This document shows positions 35,381-43,804 of a stretch of 64,000 nucleotides of DNA, in pieces. Below the pieces are notes generated by a model. The model worked only from the letters and a program-made list of their open reading frames with translations, did not search any database and was not told the origin of the DNA. The stretch's first letter is position 1; every line of letters begins with the position of its first letter. The stretch comes from UBA1351 sp965140555. Its GTDB lineage: Bacteria > Bacillota > Clostridia > Lachnospirales > Vallitaleaceae. The DNA is taken from contig OZ223259.1 of the NCBI GenBank assembly GCA_965140555.1, forward strand, positions 1,364,001 through 1,428,000, written 5' to 3'. Made by a program: the position numbers and the translations under genes.

Positions 35381-37288
35381 TTATTCTCGTCCTGTCATCA
35401 TTCTACCACAATACGTCGCTGCATGCTTTCTGTATACCATAAAATGTACCACGCCTACTATACAGGATATAAGGAAGCAAAGTGCTATTCCGATGAATCC
35501 ATATCCATAAGAGCTATTGGCATAATAACTGAATAGGACACTGACTATTACCGCATAACTAAATCCTGTAAAATACATGGAAAACACTTTTTGGGAAAGC
35601 ATGCGTTTCATCTCTGACGTTTGTATGCCTAATCTATACAGACTTCTATATTTTATTCCCTCACTATCAAATTCCATATTCAACTTAAAGTGCATCATAA
35701 TAATGACAGACAAATACAATAATATGGCTACATAAACCATAAGGAATAATAATAACTCCGAGCTTTTTTGTGCCATGGTATAGGCCGTTATTTTTGCACT
35801 AACTTGGTAAAATCGGTCTGACAGATATGATGGATTTATGCGCCCCAAGTTATCCGTAGCCTCTCGCACCACAATCTCGGAATTTTTCCAATCTAGAAAC
35901 CGATACATATTAAGGTTACCGTGTATCGGATAGTTCTGCCCATAATTCTTTACCCATTGATAATCCCTAGCATTAACAACCAAAATCTGATTCGATATAG
36001 CGTTGATTTTTCCGATAAACGGATCCACTATGATTTTCTCTACGCGCAATGTTCTATGGTCAGACACTCCTTCTATCGAAATACTTTCCGGCGCATTATT
36101 CAGATCATATTCATAACCATCATTTCCATCATATGGATAAATAAATACACTTGATCCCTCCTTCGTATGAATATCTAGGTTCAGCGCCTTATTGATTTCG
36201 GCTTCACTAAAAATAGACACCCCACCATTTCTTACAAAAGAGACTTGGGAAGACATCACCACATCATTGCCATTCTTTTTGGCAATACGTTCCATATCTA
36301 AGTTGACCTTCTTTTCATCACTATCTAAACTTGCATATACAAAATCGTATGGATGATAGACACTCGCATTGTTGGAAAAATTCGGAACAGTAACTGCACT
36401 GAACATCAGAAAGAAAATAATTGTAAAGAAAATCCAAGTGGTTGCCATATACATTTTTCTATTACGCTCGTAATAATACCTCACATCCGTAAATAAAAAC
36501 AGGTGTTTCATATACCTTTTATGGGCCTTCCCTCTCCATATATCCATTATGACATCGCCATTGTAATACACCATATACGAACCGAAGATACATAATAGAA
36601 TACTGACTAGCCATATATTGCTGTTCATAGCATATATGGCTAGCATTAGTATCAGACCAATGACCGTTAGCAAAACTCCTATAGAAAATCCAATAATGCT
36701 TTTATGCTTTCCGACTTCAGCCTCTTCCGTGGACACAATGATTTCTCGAATGCTATGGCGTTGCATTCGAACTATATTCATGCCCAAAGAGAGGATACAT
36801 ATAACCATCGTATAAAGCCCTGTTTTTATATAGGCCATCCATGAAAGGGTTAGCGTTAATTCCGACACACCGATAACGTTCTTGATAAATAACAAAAAGA
36901 ATAGCGACAATATGGACCCGACTATAAAACCAATCCCTAAAGCAACCATACTCATAAGAAAGAATTCTTTTATAATCGTATGTATTACATCTCTTTCGGC
37001 CATTCCTAAGGTTAGTAATATACCATACTCCTTTTGTCGGTCTTTCATAAATATATTTTGGGTAAAGGGTATAAATAAGGCTGTGAATAGGATAATCAGA
37101 TATGTTGGTGCATAGATATTACTTGAAATCATAGGGTCGACAATGCGTGGATTCATAAATTGCGGGTTATCCATAATGGATAGGAAACTATATAGAATGG
37201 CTATAGCGCACATATTACAGATAACAAATGCGGTGTATTTTTTAACATTCACTTTAAACAACTTCATTAATAACGTATTAATATTCAT
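35381..37288 (-). CDS. FtsX-like ABC transporter permease (BceB-like)
   Basis: A 635-residue membrane protein with a 10-helix layout. Helices 1-4 carry an FtsX domain (about 50-180), followed by a large extracellular loop between about residues 305 and 510, and helices near the C-terminus. This matches BceB-type permeases that sense or detoxify cell-wall peptide antibiotics, though the loop is longer than a MacB loop. The ATPase gene lies upstream (67 bp) and a two-component system is not present. Start ATG at 37288. Confidence 0.82.
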   Translation of the reverse strand: MNINTLLMKLFKVNVKKYTAFVICNMCAIAILYSFLSIMDNPQFMNPRIVDPMISSNIYAPTYLIILFTALFIPFTQNIFMKDRQKEYGILLTLGMAERDVIHTIIKEFFLMSMVALGIGFIVGSILSLFFLLFIKNVIGVSELTLTLSWMAYIKTGLYTMVICILSLGMNIVRMQRHSIREIIVSTEEAEVGKHKSIIGFSIGVLLTVIGLILMLAIYAMNSNIWLVSILLCIFGSYMVYYNGDVIMDIWRGKAHKRYMKHLFLFTDVRYYYERNRKMYMATTWIFFTIIFFLMFSAVTVPNFSNNASVYHPYDFVYASLDSDEKKVNLDMERIAKKNGNDVVMSSQVSFVRNGGVSIFSEAEINKALNLDIHTKEGSSVFIYPYDGNDGYEYDLNNAPESISIEGVSDHRTLRVEKIIVDPFIGKINAISNQILVVNARDYQWVKNYGQNYPIHGNLNMYRFLDWKNSEIVVREATDNLGRINPSYLSDRFYQVSAKITAYTMAQKSSELLLFLMVYVAILLYLSVIIMMHFKLNMEFDSEGIKYRSLYRLGIQTSEMKRMLSQKVFSMYFTGFSYAVIVSVLFSYYANSSYGYGFIGIALCFLISCIVGVVHFMVYRKHAATYCGRMMTGRE

Positions 37289-37355
37289 CGTTCACCCTCA
37301 CCTTACTTCAATCACGTACATCCTTCTCTTATGTCTATCTTGTCCAATAGGATAC

Positions 37356-38099
37356 TTATCGGCTTAATACGCCAAGTGTCCCTATTATTTGCTCCAAAAA
37401 ATCCTTACTCTCCTCTTTGACAACTTCTTGTGCCATACATCCATCCTTCAGAAACACAACCCGATCACAGTAGCTTGCTATATGGGGATCGTGTGTAACA
37501 AGCAATATACTGGCATGATACGTGCTGTGTAACAATTCAAAGTTTTCCATTACCGTTTCCGAAGACTTGGTATCCAAATTACCTGTGGGCTCATCGGCAA
37601 AAATAATAGCCGGATTATTAATAAGTGCACGACATATAGCAACTCTTTGTCTCTGTCCTCCGGATATCTCATAAGGATAGTTCTCTATAATAGACTCTAT
37701 ATCGAGTAGTTTTGTATACGTCTCTGCCGCCTTTATATCAACATCCTCTTCCTTCATCTCCAAAATCAAGGGAACAAGAATATTCTCTCTCACTGTTAAG
37801 CTGTTTAGTAAATTAAAATCTTGAAAAACAACACCAATATGGTTTCTTCGAAATATTGCCCTGCTTTCTTTATCCATTTCCCGAATATTCATCCCATTAA
37901 TATAAATAGCACCTTCTTGACACGAATCTATCCCAGATGCAACATTTAATAAGGTTGTTTTACCGCTTCCCGAAGGTCCCATAATGGCAAGAAACTCGCC
38001 TTCTTTCATTTCAAGATTGACATGTTCAAGAGCCACTGTCTTGTTTTTCTTAGAATTCGTATATTCTTTACAGACATCCCTTAAACTTAATACTGCCAT
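37356..38099 (-). CDS. ABC transporter ATP-binding protein (BceA/LolD type)
   Basis: About 247 residues. Walker A GPSGSGKTTLLN, Q-loop VFQDFNLLNSLTVRENILVP, signature ISGGQRQRVAICRALI, Walker B IIFADEPTGNLDT and the switch His (VTHDPHIAS) are intact. The DEPTGNLD motif and VFQDFNLL are typical of the LolD/MacB/BceA group. An ORF start at 38132 exists, but ATG 38099 has AAGGGGAG at 7 nt. It pairs with the FtsX permease downstream. Confidence 0.92.
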   Translation of the reverse strand: MAVLSLRDVCKEYTNSKKNKTVALEHVNLEMKEGEFLAIMGPSGSGKTTLLNVASGIDSCQEGAIYINGMNIREMDKESRAIFRRNHIGVVFQDFNLLNSLTVRENILVPLILEMKEEDVDIKAAETYTKLLDIESIIENYPYEISGGQRQRVAICRALINNPAIIFADEPTGNLDTKSSETVMENFELLHSTYHASILLVTHDPHIASYCDRVVFLKDGCMAQEVVKEESKDFLEQIIGTLGVLSR

Positions 38100-38145
38100 A
38101 TCATTACTCCCCTTCCCATTTGTATTACTCATCTATAGCTTCTTA

Positions 38146-38174
38146 ATTATCCTATATATTTTTTATAATTACAA
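38146..38174 (-). promoter_or_regulatory. Promoter of the ABC-FtsX operon
   Basis: On the minus strand TTGTAA (38169-38174) and GATAAT (38146-38151) are 17 nt apart. The spacer, TTATAAAAAATATATAG, is nearly the same as at 39093-39121 upstream of the lipoprotein gene. A partial family 1 repeat abuts the -35 region from 38173. Confidence 0.65.
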
Positions 38175-38230
38175 GATGATTAACGTGTCAAAAGCATATC
38201 GTTGAACTTTCACATACACTATAGTATTCG
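38173..38230. repeat. Partial copy of repeat family 1
   Basis: One terminus and part of the interior match the reverse complement of the 40547-40676 element (AACGTGTCAAAAGCATATCG, TTGAACTTTCACATACACTATAGT). The opposite terminus is absent. It lies at the -35 region of the ABC promoter and downstream of the lipoprotein gene. Confidence 0.65.
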
Positions 38231-38253
38231 GAGTCCTTTTTTACACTTCCCTT

Positions 38254-39045
38254 TTATTTGATACTCACTGAACATGATTTATAAATAAAGGGTGTATTGT
38301 CTTCATCTATAATAAAATTAATTTCTATTGTATTTGAAAACTCAATAATCTGATCGTAATCATCCCTTAAGAAAATTTCGCCTATTGTTTTATTTAATTC
38401 ATCCGACTGTAATGGTTCTGTTGTTTTCTTATAATCTCGTATAGTTTTGGTATTATCCGAGCTAAAGTCATAATCTTCAAATAAATCTAATTCTGCAAAA
38501 TACAAAGCATCAAATGTCGCAACATAGGTATCCTCATCCGACTTCTTATATACATCCTTTACTCTAAAATAACCTATTTTAGGTTCATTTTCTCCAAAAA
38601 AGGTTTCGTCTTCAAATTCATAGTTTCCCACATCATAATAGTCACTATCCAAACCGACTAGTAAGTCTTTAAATACTTTTACATAATCCGTTTTTGTTTT
38701 ATCTTCTGAATTCAAATAGACATATGTTGCAATTGCATCTCTCTTAGGCATCTTTTGTTCATCAAATTCAGGTAACATAGATAATTCATATGGATTATCC
38801 CTATAATAATCATAAAACGCTTCAATTAATTCATTATCAACCTCAATCGGTTGCGTATCACTTATTAATTTTTTTGCAAGTTCCGTGTTGTAATCGGAAA
38901 CTAAATTTTCTGAATTAACTTCTTCATTTTTATTTAAAGCAATACCGTCCTTTGATTGATCTGTACTGCTGATATCTTTAGTCGTACTACAACCAAATAA
39001 GCTCAACACCATCACCATTACTATTATTGTACACTTTCTTTTCAT
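38254..39045 (-). CDS. Lipoprotein of unknown function, linked to the ABC-FtsX operon
   Basis: A 263-residue protein with a signal segment ending LSLFGC, a lipobox, so it is predicted to be on the outer membrane leaflet face. The rest is acidic (many Asp/Glu) and mixed alpha/beta; I do not recognise the family. Its promoter is nearly identical to that of the ABC operon immediately downstream, so the two transcription units are probably co-regulated and the lipoprotein may act with the FtsX permease. Confidence 0.7.
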   Translation of the reverse strand: MKRKCTIIVMVMVLSLFGCSTTKDISSTDQSKDGIALNKNEEVNSENLVSDYNTELAKKLISDTQPIEVDNELIEAFYDYYRDNPYELSMLPEFDEQKMPKRDAIATYVYLNSEDKTKTDYVKVFKDLLVGLDSDYYDVGNYEFEDETFFGENEPKIGYFRVKDVYKKSDEDTYVATFDALYFAELDLFEDYDFSSDNTKTIRDYKKTTEPLQSDELNKTIGEIFLRDDYDQIIEFSNTIEINFIIDEDNTPFIYKSCSVSIK

Positions 39046-39092
39046 GTTTTTTCCCCTCCTTATTTAAACCATTTGTAATCCTTATCTTGTCT

Positions 39093-39121
39093 AGTATCCT
39101 ATATATTTTTAACAATTACAA
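39093..39121 (-). promoter_or_regulatory. Promoter of the lipoprotein gene
   Basis: TTGTAA (39116-39121) and GATACT (39093-39098) lie 17 nt apart on the minus strand, with spacer TTGTTAAAAATATATAG. The sequence matches the ABC promoter at 38146-38174 almost base for base, including TCATC upstream. Confidence 0.6.
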
Positions 39122-39191
39122 GATGATTTTATATCGAAGGGATACCCTATTTTATCATAAAATGGAGTCTTTCTTTACACTTTCCCTCAGC

Positions 39192-39479
39192 TCACCTTCT
39201 AGCAGGCTGCCCCATTTGTTCACTGCTGTTTTTCCAGTATCGTGCACCATCTCTTGTTCTTGATAAAAGATTATGTTCTATTAAGTCTCTCCGCAATAAG
39301 AAGTAATCTTCGAATGTATGCCATTCTGATAGGATTTGATTTACTTCTTTTTCTGAATAATCTCTATCCATTTCAAACTTTGATGCTAAATATAACAATA
39401 CTTCTCTTTTTAATGCATGTTTTTTGGGCCATGCTTTTACTCTGTTGTTATCATCTAAAAAATTACTCAATTGACTCAT
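39192..39479 (-). CDS. DUF2087 domain protein (short)
   Basis: A 95-residue protein equal to a DUF2087 domain: RVKAWPKKHALKREVLLYLASKF, EVNQILSEWHTFEDYFLLRRDLIEHNLLSRTRDG (segments shortened here) and a final YWK. The domain is often joined to HTH regulators, as in the 39770-40534 gene. Its exact function is unknown; an RNA- or DNA-linked regulatory role is assumed from context. This copy has no HTH. Confidence 0.8.
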   Translation of the reverse strand: MSQLSNFLDDNNRVKAWPKKHALKREVLLYLASKFEMDRDYSEKEVNQILSEWHTFEDYFLLRRDLIEHNLLSRTRDGARYWKNSSEQMGQPARR

Positions 39480-39708
39480 TTCTTCTTCTCCTTACTCATT
39501 CATCCAACTGTTCTTCCTACCATTTTCGAGTATCCTTAATATGTTTTATTTCCGGCACCTCCTCCTAAGGATTCACACCTGTCCACTTTTTGCAAACTAA
39601 TAATGACATTGTTTGCTTATAAAGCAAACTTTTTGTTCAATTGTTTATAATTATACTGTTGTTTCCCATTCATATCAAGCTTTTCATCAAATTGTTTATC
39701 AAAAAAAT

Positions 39709-39749
39709 AAACAAAGTCGATATTTATTTGCAAAATACCGACTTTGTTT
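39709..39749 (-). terminator. Terminator downstream of the LuxR-DUF2087 gene
   Basis: On the minus strand AAACAAAGTCG and CGACTTTGTTT form an 11-bp stem around 19 nt, followed by ATTTTTTTG. It begins about 20 bp past the stop codon at 39770. Confidence 0.75.
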
Positions 39750-39769
39750 TATTAGACCTCTTCATCTAT

Positions 39770-40534
39770 TTATTTTTTCACCCAATATTCACTACAATCA
39801 CTTGTCCTATCTAGAAAACCGTATTGAATAAGATAGCGTCTAATGGTTGCAATATCCTCATATATACCTTCAATAACATTATTTATTTCAATTTCTGTAT
39901 ACTTTCTGCTATCATCAAACTGTTCTGCAATTTTTCTCAAGACTGCAATCTTCTTTTTTTCTTTTGCAGGAAACCGCTTCAGCTTCAACGTATCCCCATC
40001 AATGAAATAATTCTTAATAATTTTATTATTTTCATCGAAAGAAAGCATATATCGCTCATCAACCATAGTAGCTCCCGGATGTGTTTTGACTAGCCGTTCA
40101 CCGGAATCAGCTGCTGCAATTTCCTCTACCAACTCAAACGTTGCCAAATACATTTTTGCCTGTTTCGCTTTTTCTCTAAACATAAATTTCTGATGTCTAA
40201 TCGTTGATGCTGCAACACCGTTCTTCTGAGCAATTTCTTTATCCGTTAATCCCCTCGCAAAATCTCTAAGTAAATCCGTTTGCTTTTCTGTTAAACCGGA
40301 ATATTTCTTATCTATACTTAAAAGCGTCTCCAAAACACCCTGATGTTCTATTTTCACATGTCTTGCCACCGCATGGCGTGCATCAAAAAAACGGTTTTCA
40401 ATTGGGAAAATTTCGCCTTCTTCATATGTTTTCCCACAGACTAAACACTCGTAGCTTCTTTTTTCAGAATTGTAGCTATAACCATTTTTTATCTCATCCA
40501 AACTTAAATCTAATAGCTTATTTTGCATTGTCAC
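39770..40534 (-). CDS. HTH transcriptional regulator with C-terminal DUF2087 domain
   Basis: A 254-residue protein with three parts. Residues 15-65 have a C2-H2-like cluster (CLVCGK and HAVARHVKIEHQG). A LuxR-type HTH spans about 75-130 (LTEKQTDLLRDFARGLTDKEIAQKNGVAASTIRHQK). The C-terminus from about 175 is DUF2087 (RFPAKEKKKIAVLRKIAEQF, EINNVIEGIYEDIATIRRYLIQYGFLDRT). It is probably a DNA-binding regulator; targets unknown. Family 1 repeat lies just upstream and a terminator follows. Confidence 0.82.
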   Translation of the reverse strand: MTMQNKLLDLSLDEIKNGYSYNSEKRSYECLVCGKTYEEGEIFPIENRFFDARHAVARHVKIEHQGVLETLLSIDKKYSGLTEKQTDLLRDFARGLTDKEIAQKNGVAASTIRHQKFMFREKAKQAKMYLATFELVEEIAAADSGERLVKTHPGATMVDERYMLSFDENNKIIKNYFIDGDTLKLKRFPAKEKKKIAVLRKIAEQFDDSRKYTEIEINNVIEGIYEDIATIRRYLIQYGFLDRTSDCSEYWVKK

Positions 40535-40546
40535 ACCTCCTTCATT

Positions 40547-40676
40547 ATATGATTAACCCTACAAAAGCAAGTTTCCCTAAATTCACATACAATATATAGA
40601 TTACGTAGATGCGTTCGTAACACTATATTGTCTATGAAAGTTCAACTATATGCTTTTGTCGACCTAATCCTTATAT
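40547..40676. repeat. 130-bp palindromic element, repeat family 1 (full copy)
   Basis: Matches the 27441-27570 element end to end: ATATGATTA...CAAAAGCAAGTTTCCC on the left, CTATATGCTTTTGTCGACCTAATCCTTATAT-type right arm, with GATTACGTAGATGCGTTCGTAACA in the middle. Both termini are inverted repeats of each other, imperfectly. It lies between argS and the regulator gene, two minus-strand genes. Confidence 0.8.
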
Positions 40677-40730
40677 CAATAATAACACAATTCCTGACTG
40701 ATGAGAAAAACAGAGTCCTCCATCGGCTAT

Positions 40731-42404
40731 TTACATTTGCTCAATCTCATCAATTCCCAATATGGAAAAGCAGTTTGATATCACCTGTTTGACCGCAAGG
40801 ACAAGGGCATATCTAGCTTCCATTAATTCCTTCGATTCCGCATTTAAGACAGAATGACTATGATAAAACTTTGAAAATTTCTGCGTTATACTAAATAGAT
40901 ATGTCGCAACACTATGTGGACTTAACTGCATCATTGCGGATTGAATAACATCTTGCATATTGCTTATTTCTATAACAAGTTCTACTTCTTCACTCGCTAC
41001 TAATCGTTCATACTGCACATTATCGGCTATCCCGGTATTCATTTTACGCTCTATCGACTTAATTCTTGCAAAGCTATATTGCAAATAAGGTCCACTATCC
41101 CCTTCAAAACTCAAAGCGCTTTCCCAATCAAAGGTAACATTTTTGTCATTGGAAGTCTTCAAAATCGAATATTTCACCGCACCATAGGCTATGGCTTTTG
41201 CCGTGTTCTCATCAACGTCTCCTCTTCTTTTCAAGATTTCTTCCTTGGATTTTTCGAATGCCTCTTGCATCAGATCCTCTAATAAAACAACCGTACCACT
41301 TCGTGTCGCCATCTTCCCTTCCGCTAATAATACAAAAGAATAATGAACCGGTTCCGGCGCTTTGAATCCAAGAACCTCTAGTGCTGCCTCGATTTGCTTA
41401 TGATATAGCTTTTGGTCTTCACCTAATACAATAATATTTTTATCTTTACCCTTACTGACTTTATCTATTGTATATGCGATATCCCGCAAAGGATAAAGAG
41501 ACGTCTTATCTCTTCTCGTTAAGACCAAATAGGGCGATTTCATTGGTAGGTCAAATTGAGACTGATTAAGTACATAACGTCCTTCTTCATCTTCTTCAAG
41601 ATTTCCTGTTGCTTTCAGCTTTTCTATAATTTCATTCAATCTTTCATTGAATAAATAGTCCGATTCATAATCAAAAACATCATAGTCTATTCCCAATTTT
41701 TTCAAGATAGCCGTTTGTCCGTCTACACAAATTTGAACGAGCTTTCGAAATGCATCTCTTACTTCCTTATTCCCATTTTCCAATTGGTACAACAGCTCAA
41801 AAACCTCTTCTTCAATTGCCGGATTTTCTTTTAATTGATTATTAACATCAACATATATGTTCAACAAATCCTTAAATGTTATATCGCTTTTATCCCTTGA
41901 TCCTAATAGCAACATGGCTATTTGTTTCCCTATATCATTAACAAAATAATGTACCTCTACATTATAGCCTTCAAACCTAAGTAACCTTACAATGGTATCT
42001 CCAACCATTGCATTACGCGCCCTACCTACATGGGGTGATGCATTTGGATTAATACTTGTATGCTCTATTAATACAGATTTTCCATTACCCGATTCCCTTG
42101 ATCCATAATGTTCTTTTCGTTCTAAAACCTCTTCAATTACCTTTCGAAATAATTGCTCTTTTTCAATAAAGCAATTTAGATAGCCGCCTTTGACCTCTGT
42201 CTTATCAATAAAATCCAATTCCTTGACAAGAGAACTTAATTCTAGAGCAATATCACCGGGAGATCTTCGAAACACTCTCGAAAAAGCAAAACATGGTATC
42301 GCGATATGACCTGTTTCAACATCTGGCGTAACTGAAAATACAACATCAATGTCAGCATACTTTTGTTCAATTTTTTTCTTGATTGCTTCTTTAAAATAAT
42401 TCAT
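40731..42404 (-). CDS. argS: Arginyl-tRNA synthetase
   Basis: A class I aminoacyl-tRNA synthetase of 557 residues, which charges tRNA-Arg. Motifs: INPNASPHVGRARNAMVGD (HIGH-like motif HVGR), the tRNA-Arg-binding N-terminal domain (1-90), and the C-terminal DALR anticodon-binding domain with final ISNCFSILGIDE. As in other ArgRS, no clean KMSKS is seen (MATRSGTVVLLEDL at its position). Expression is controlled by the T-box leader upstream. Confidence 0.95.
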   Translation of the reverse strand: MNYFKEAIKKKIEQKYADIDVVFSVTPDVETGHIAIPCFAFSRVFRRSPGDIALELSSLVKELDFIDKTEVKGGYLNCFIEKEQLFRKVIEEVLERKEHYGSRESGNGKSVLIEHTSINPNASPHVGRARNAMVGDTIVRLLRFEGYNVEVHYFVNDIGKQIAMLLLGSRDKSDITFKDLLNIYVDVNNQLKENPAIEEEVFELLYQLENGNKEVRDAFRKLVQICVDGQTAILKKLGIDYDVFDYESDYLFNERLNEIIEKLKATGNLEEDEEGRYVLNQSQFDLPMKSPYLVLTRRDKTSLYPLRDIAYTIDKVSKGKDKNIIVLGEDQKLYHKQIEAALEVLGFKAPEPVHYSFVLLAEGKMATRSGTVVLLEDLMQEAFEKSKEEILKRRGDVDENTAKAIAYGAVKYSILKTSNDKNVTFDWESALSFEGDSGPYLQYSFARIKSIERKMNTGIADNVQYERLVASEEVELVIEISNMQDVIQSAMMQLSPHSVATYLFSITQKFSKFYHSHSVLNAESKELMEARYALVLAVKQVISNCFSILGIDEIEQM

Positions 42405-42684
42405 AGTCTCTCCTTTTCGTTATAAATAAAAAGAACCTCCATCTCAAACAAGAGACGAAAGTTCGCGGTACCACTCTAATTGCAATATACAAGCTTCGTA
42501 TATTGCCACTTTACTTTCTTTATCGCAGAATTACGGCTTCAACCATTACAACATTGTATTTTTTATGAAGCTACTCCTCAGCTCATTTCAAGAATAATTT
42601 GTCATCAAGCTCACACCAACCTTGACTCGCTATCACAAGTGATTATCCTCTACTTTCCGATTCAACGTATTCGTTTTATTAATT
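42405..42684 (-). promoter_or_regulatory. T-box leader of argS with intrinsic terminator
   Basis: On the minus strand the T-box sequence AGAGTGGTACCGCG (42464-42477) is followed by a terminator: GAACTTTCGTCTC (42452-42464) and GAGATGGAGGTTC (42433-42445), then TTTTTATTT. Upstream sequence to 42684 provides stem I and the linker. Uncharged tRNA binding to stem I and to the T-box bulge would prevent terminator formation. The specifier codon was not located with certainty. Confidence 0.9.
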
Positions 42685-42690
42685 TATACA

Positions 42691-42719
42691 GTTATAACAT
42701 ATGGATTTATTTGTGTCAA
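42691..42719 (-). promoter_or_regulatory. argS promoter
   Basis: TTGACA (42714-42719) and TATAAC (42691-42696) are 17 nt apart on the minus strand, placing the start of the T-box leader near 42684. A variant copy of the same promoter (TTGGCA, TATAAA) exists in the duplicated segment near 48.13 kb. Confidence 0.8.
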
Positions 42720-42819
42720 TCTTATTTTCTTTCACAAGCAAACCGCTTTTCATTATTCAATAACGGGTGAGCGTTTCATTAATGATGAATAAATGTATTC
42801 TTTATGATAAAATAATAAC

Positions 42820-42981
42820 TAGTGTACTGTATCATTCATATTTGAGCAAATGATGCAGAGTTTTTTTTATAGGCAAGGCGCTGGAATGAGGCGATGCGGT
42901 GCCATCGTCGATTGACAGCAACGATGTCCTATAGGAAAACAAGCCAATCATTTTTCTATTTATGAGTGATACAGTACACTA
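42820..42981. repeat. Long palindromic element, repeat family 2
   Basis: A 162-bp MITE-like element. Termini TAGTGTACTGTATCATTCATA and its near-complement TATGAGTGATACAGTACACTA form about 20-bp inverted repeats. The core TTTATAGGCAAGGCGCTGG...CAACGATGTCCTATAGG folds back imperfectly. No coding capacity. A second copy is at 48258-48420. Confidence 0.8.
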
Positions 42982-43106
42982 GCTACTAAAAACCAATCAT
43001 TATGTCGTAAACAACCTTTAAAATATGGTCGTTTACGCATTGCGTGAATAGGGTAGTTATGTAAAACTCAACCACTCTATATGAAGCATAGGAGAATTAT
43101 ATAAAA

Positions 43107-43289
43107 TTGAATGATGGCATTATTTTTAGAATATTATATATAGCAATAATAATTGTAAATGGATATATTTTATTATTTACTGATTCATTAGAGCAACCTA
43201 ATAGTATTGCACCAGAAGTATTTAGTATTTCATTAGTCTTGCTTGTTATAAGCATATTTGCGAGAAGAAGGGCAAGACACAATCAATAG
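43107..43289 (+). CDS. Small two-helix membrane protein, cassette cargo
   Basis: 60 residues with a TTG start at 43107 (AGGAGA upstream). There are two hydrophobic helices, about 7-24 and 39-51, ending in a basic RRRARHNQ tail. No family recognised. It is the first ORF after the GTTATGT site at 43056 and precedes a composite attC region. Confidence 0.45.
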   Translation: MNDGIIFRILYIAIIIVNGYILLFTDSLEQPNSIAPEVFSISLVLLVISIFARRRARHNQ

Positions 43290-43304
43290 TCCTGTTTAAG
43301 CATC

Positions 43305-43366
43305 ACATAACATACGATTCAACAACACTCAACCCGCTAACCGAGTCGGGGTCGCATCAGTGGTTC
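43305..43366 (+). other. attC-like left-half remnant
   Basis: An ACATAAC inverse core at 43305-43311 is followed by ACATACGATT-type sequence and CGCTAACCGAGTC. The same block recurs at 50542-50590 at the far end of the array. No 3' core site closes it; it runs straight into the attC at 43367. Confidence 0.45.
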
Positions 43367-43435
43367 AGCTAAAGCTTCACATACATAAGCTCGCCCTGTA
43401 AGCGCGTTGGCGTTGTGAACCGACGGACGTTAGCT
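43367..43435 (+). other. attC-like site (69 nt)
   Basis: Inverse core AGCTAAA (43367-43373, one base off AGCTAAC) and core GTTAGCT (43429-43435) are complementary. Inner repeat TTCAC/GTGAA lies inside them. It is the same length as, and closely similar to, the site at 45887-45955. Confidence 0.7.
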
Positions 43436-43476
43436 GAAACTACCAATCTGTTTTATAAACTGAAAGGAATTTATAT

Positions 43477-43677
43477 ATGGATAATACTAGAATATTAGGA
43501 TTTGATTTTCAGACATTAATACAAGTCATATTTCAATTAATAGCAGTTATTGTACTTATTCTAATTATTATACTTGTTGTTTACTGTATTATGCTTTTAA
43601 TCAATGTTCTAAAGAAGAAATCACGATTGTTAGATTTGGAGATTGAGGAGAAAGAGAGAGATAATAATAATACATAA
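43477..43677 (+). CDS. Small single- or double-helix membrane protein, cassette cargo
   Basis: 66 residues dominated by a long hydrophobic stretch (FQTLIQVIFQLIAVIVLILII onwards, about residues 11-43) and a charged C-terminal tail (KKKSRLLDLEIEEKERD). RBS AAAGGAA lies upstream of the ATG. No family recognised. It is bounded by attC-like sites at 43367-43435 and 43718-43751. Confidence 0.5.
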   Translation: MDNTRILGFDFQTLIQVIFQLIAVIVLILIIILVVYCIMLLINVLKKKSRLLDLEIEEKERDNNNT

Positions 43678-43717
43678 TAAGATTGAAGATGAATTCTGTA
43701 GGACGATTGATAGCTTC

Positions 43718-43751
43718 AGCTAACACGTCGGGAACTGCGGGAACGTTAAGC
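43718..43751 (+). other. Truncated attC-like site (34 nt)
   Basis: Inverse core AGCTAAC (43718-43724) and core GTTAAGC (43745-43751) enclose only 20 nt. The internal ACGTCGGGAACTGCGGGAAC resembles the 3' half of the site at 46852-46924, so the variable region seems deleted or the site is a chimera. Confidence 0.5.
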
Positions 43752-43804
43752 GAAATTATTCATTATGTTTTAGGAAAACGGGAAATATTATTTGGAGGGA
43801 TTTT

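Larger units (their letters stand above)
42567..43062. repeat. Direct repeat copy 1: argS T-box 5' half, family 2 element and cassette-end site
   Basis: This 496-bp stretch is nearly identical to 48003-48501 in the same orientation. It starts within T-box stem I sequence (GAAGCTACTCCT on the plus strand), covers the promoter and the family 2 element, and ends with GTAGTTATGT. This is the native copy because the rest of the T-box and argS follow it. No gene is present in 42720-43106. Confidence 0.9.

Noticed and set aside
39525..39570. 13-codon minus-strand ORF after a strong AGGAGGAG upstream of the DUF2087 gene
   Set aside because: It ends quickly, has no similarity, and is out of frame with the following gene; no support for coding.
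39597..39635. Plus-strand terminator GTTTGCTT-ATA-AAGCAAAC with TTTTT
   Set aside because: It has a good stem but there is no plus-strand gene upstream; it is possibly a remnant, so not annotated.
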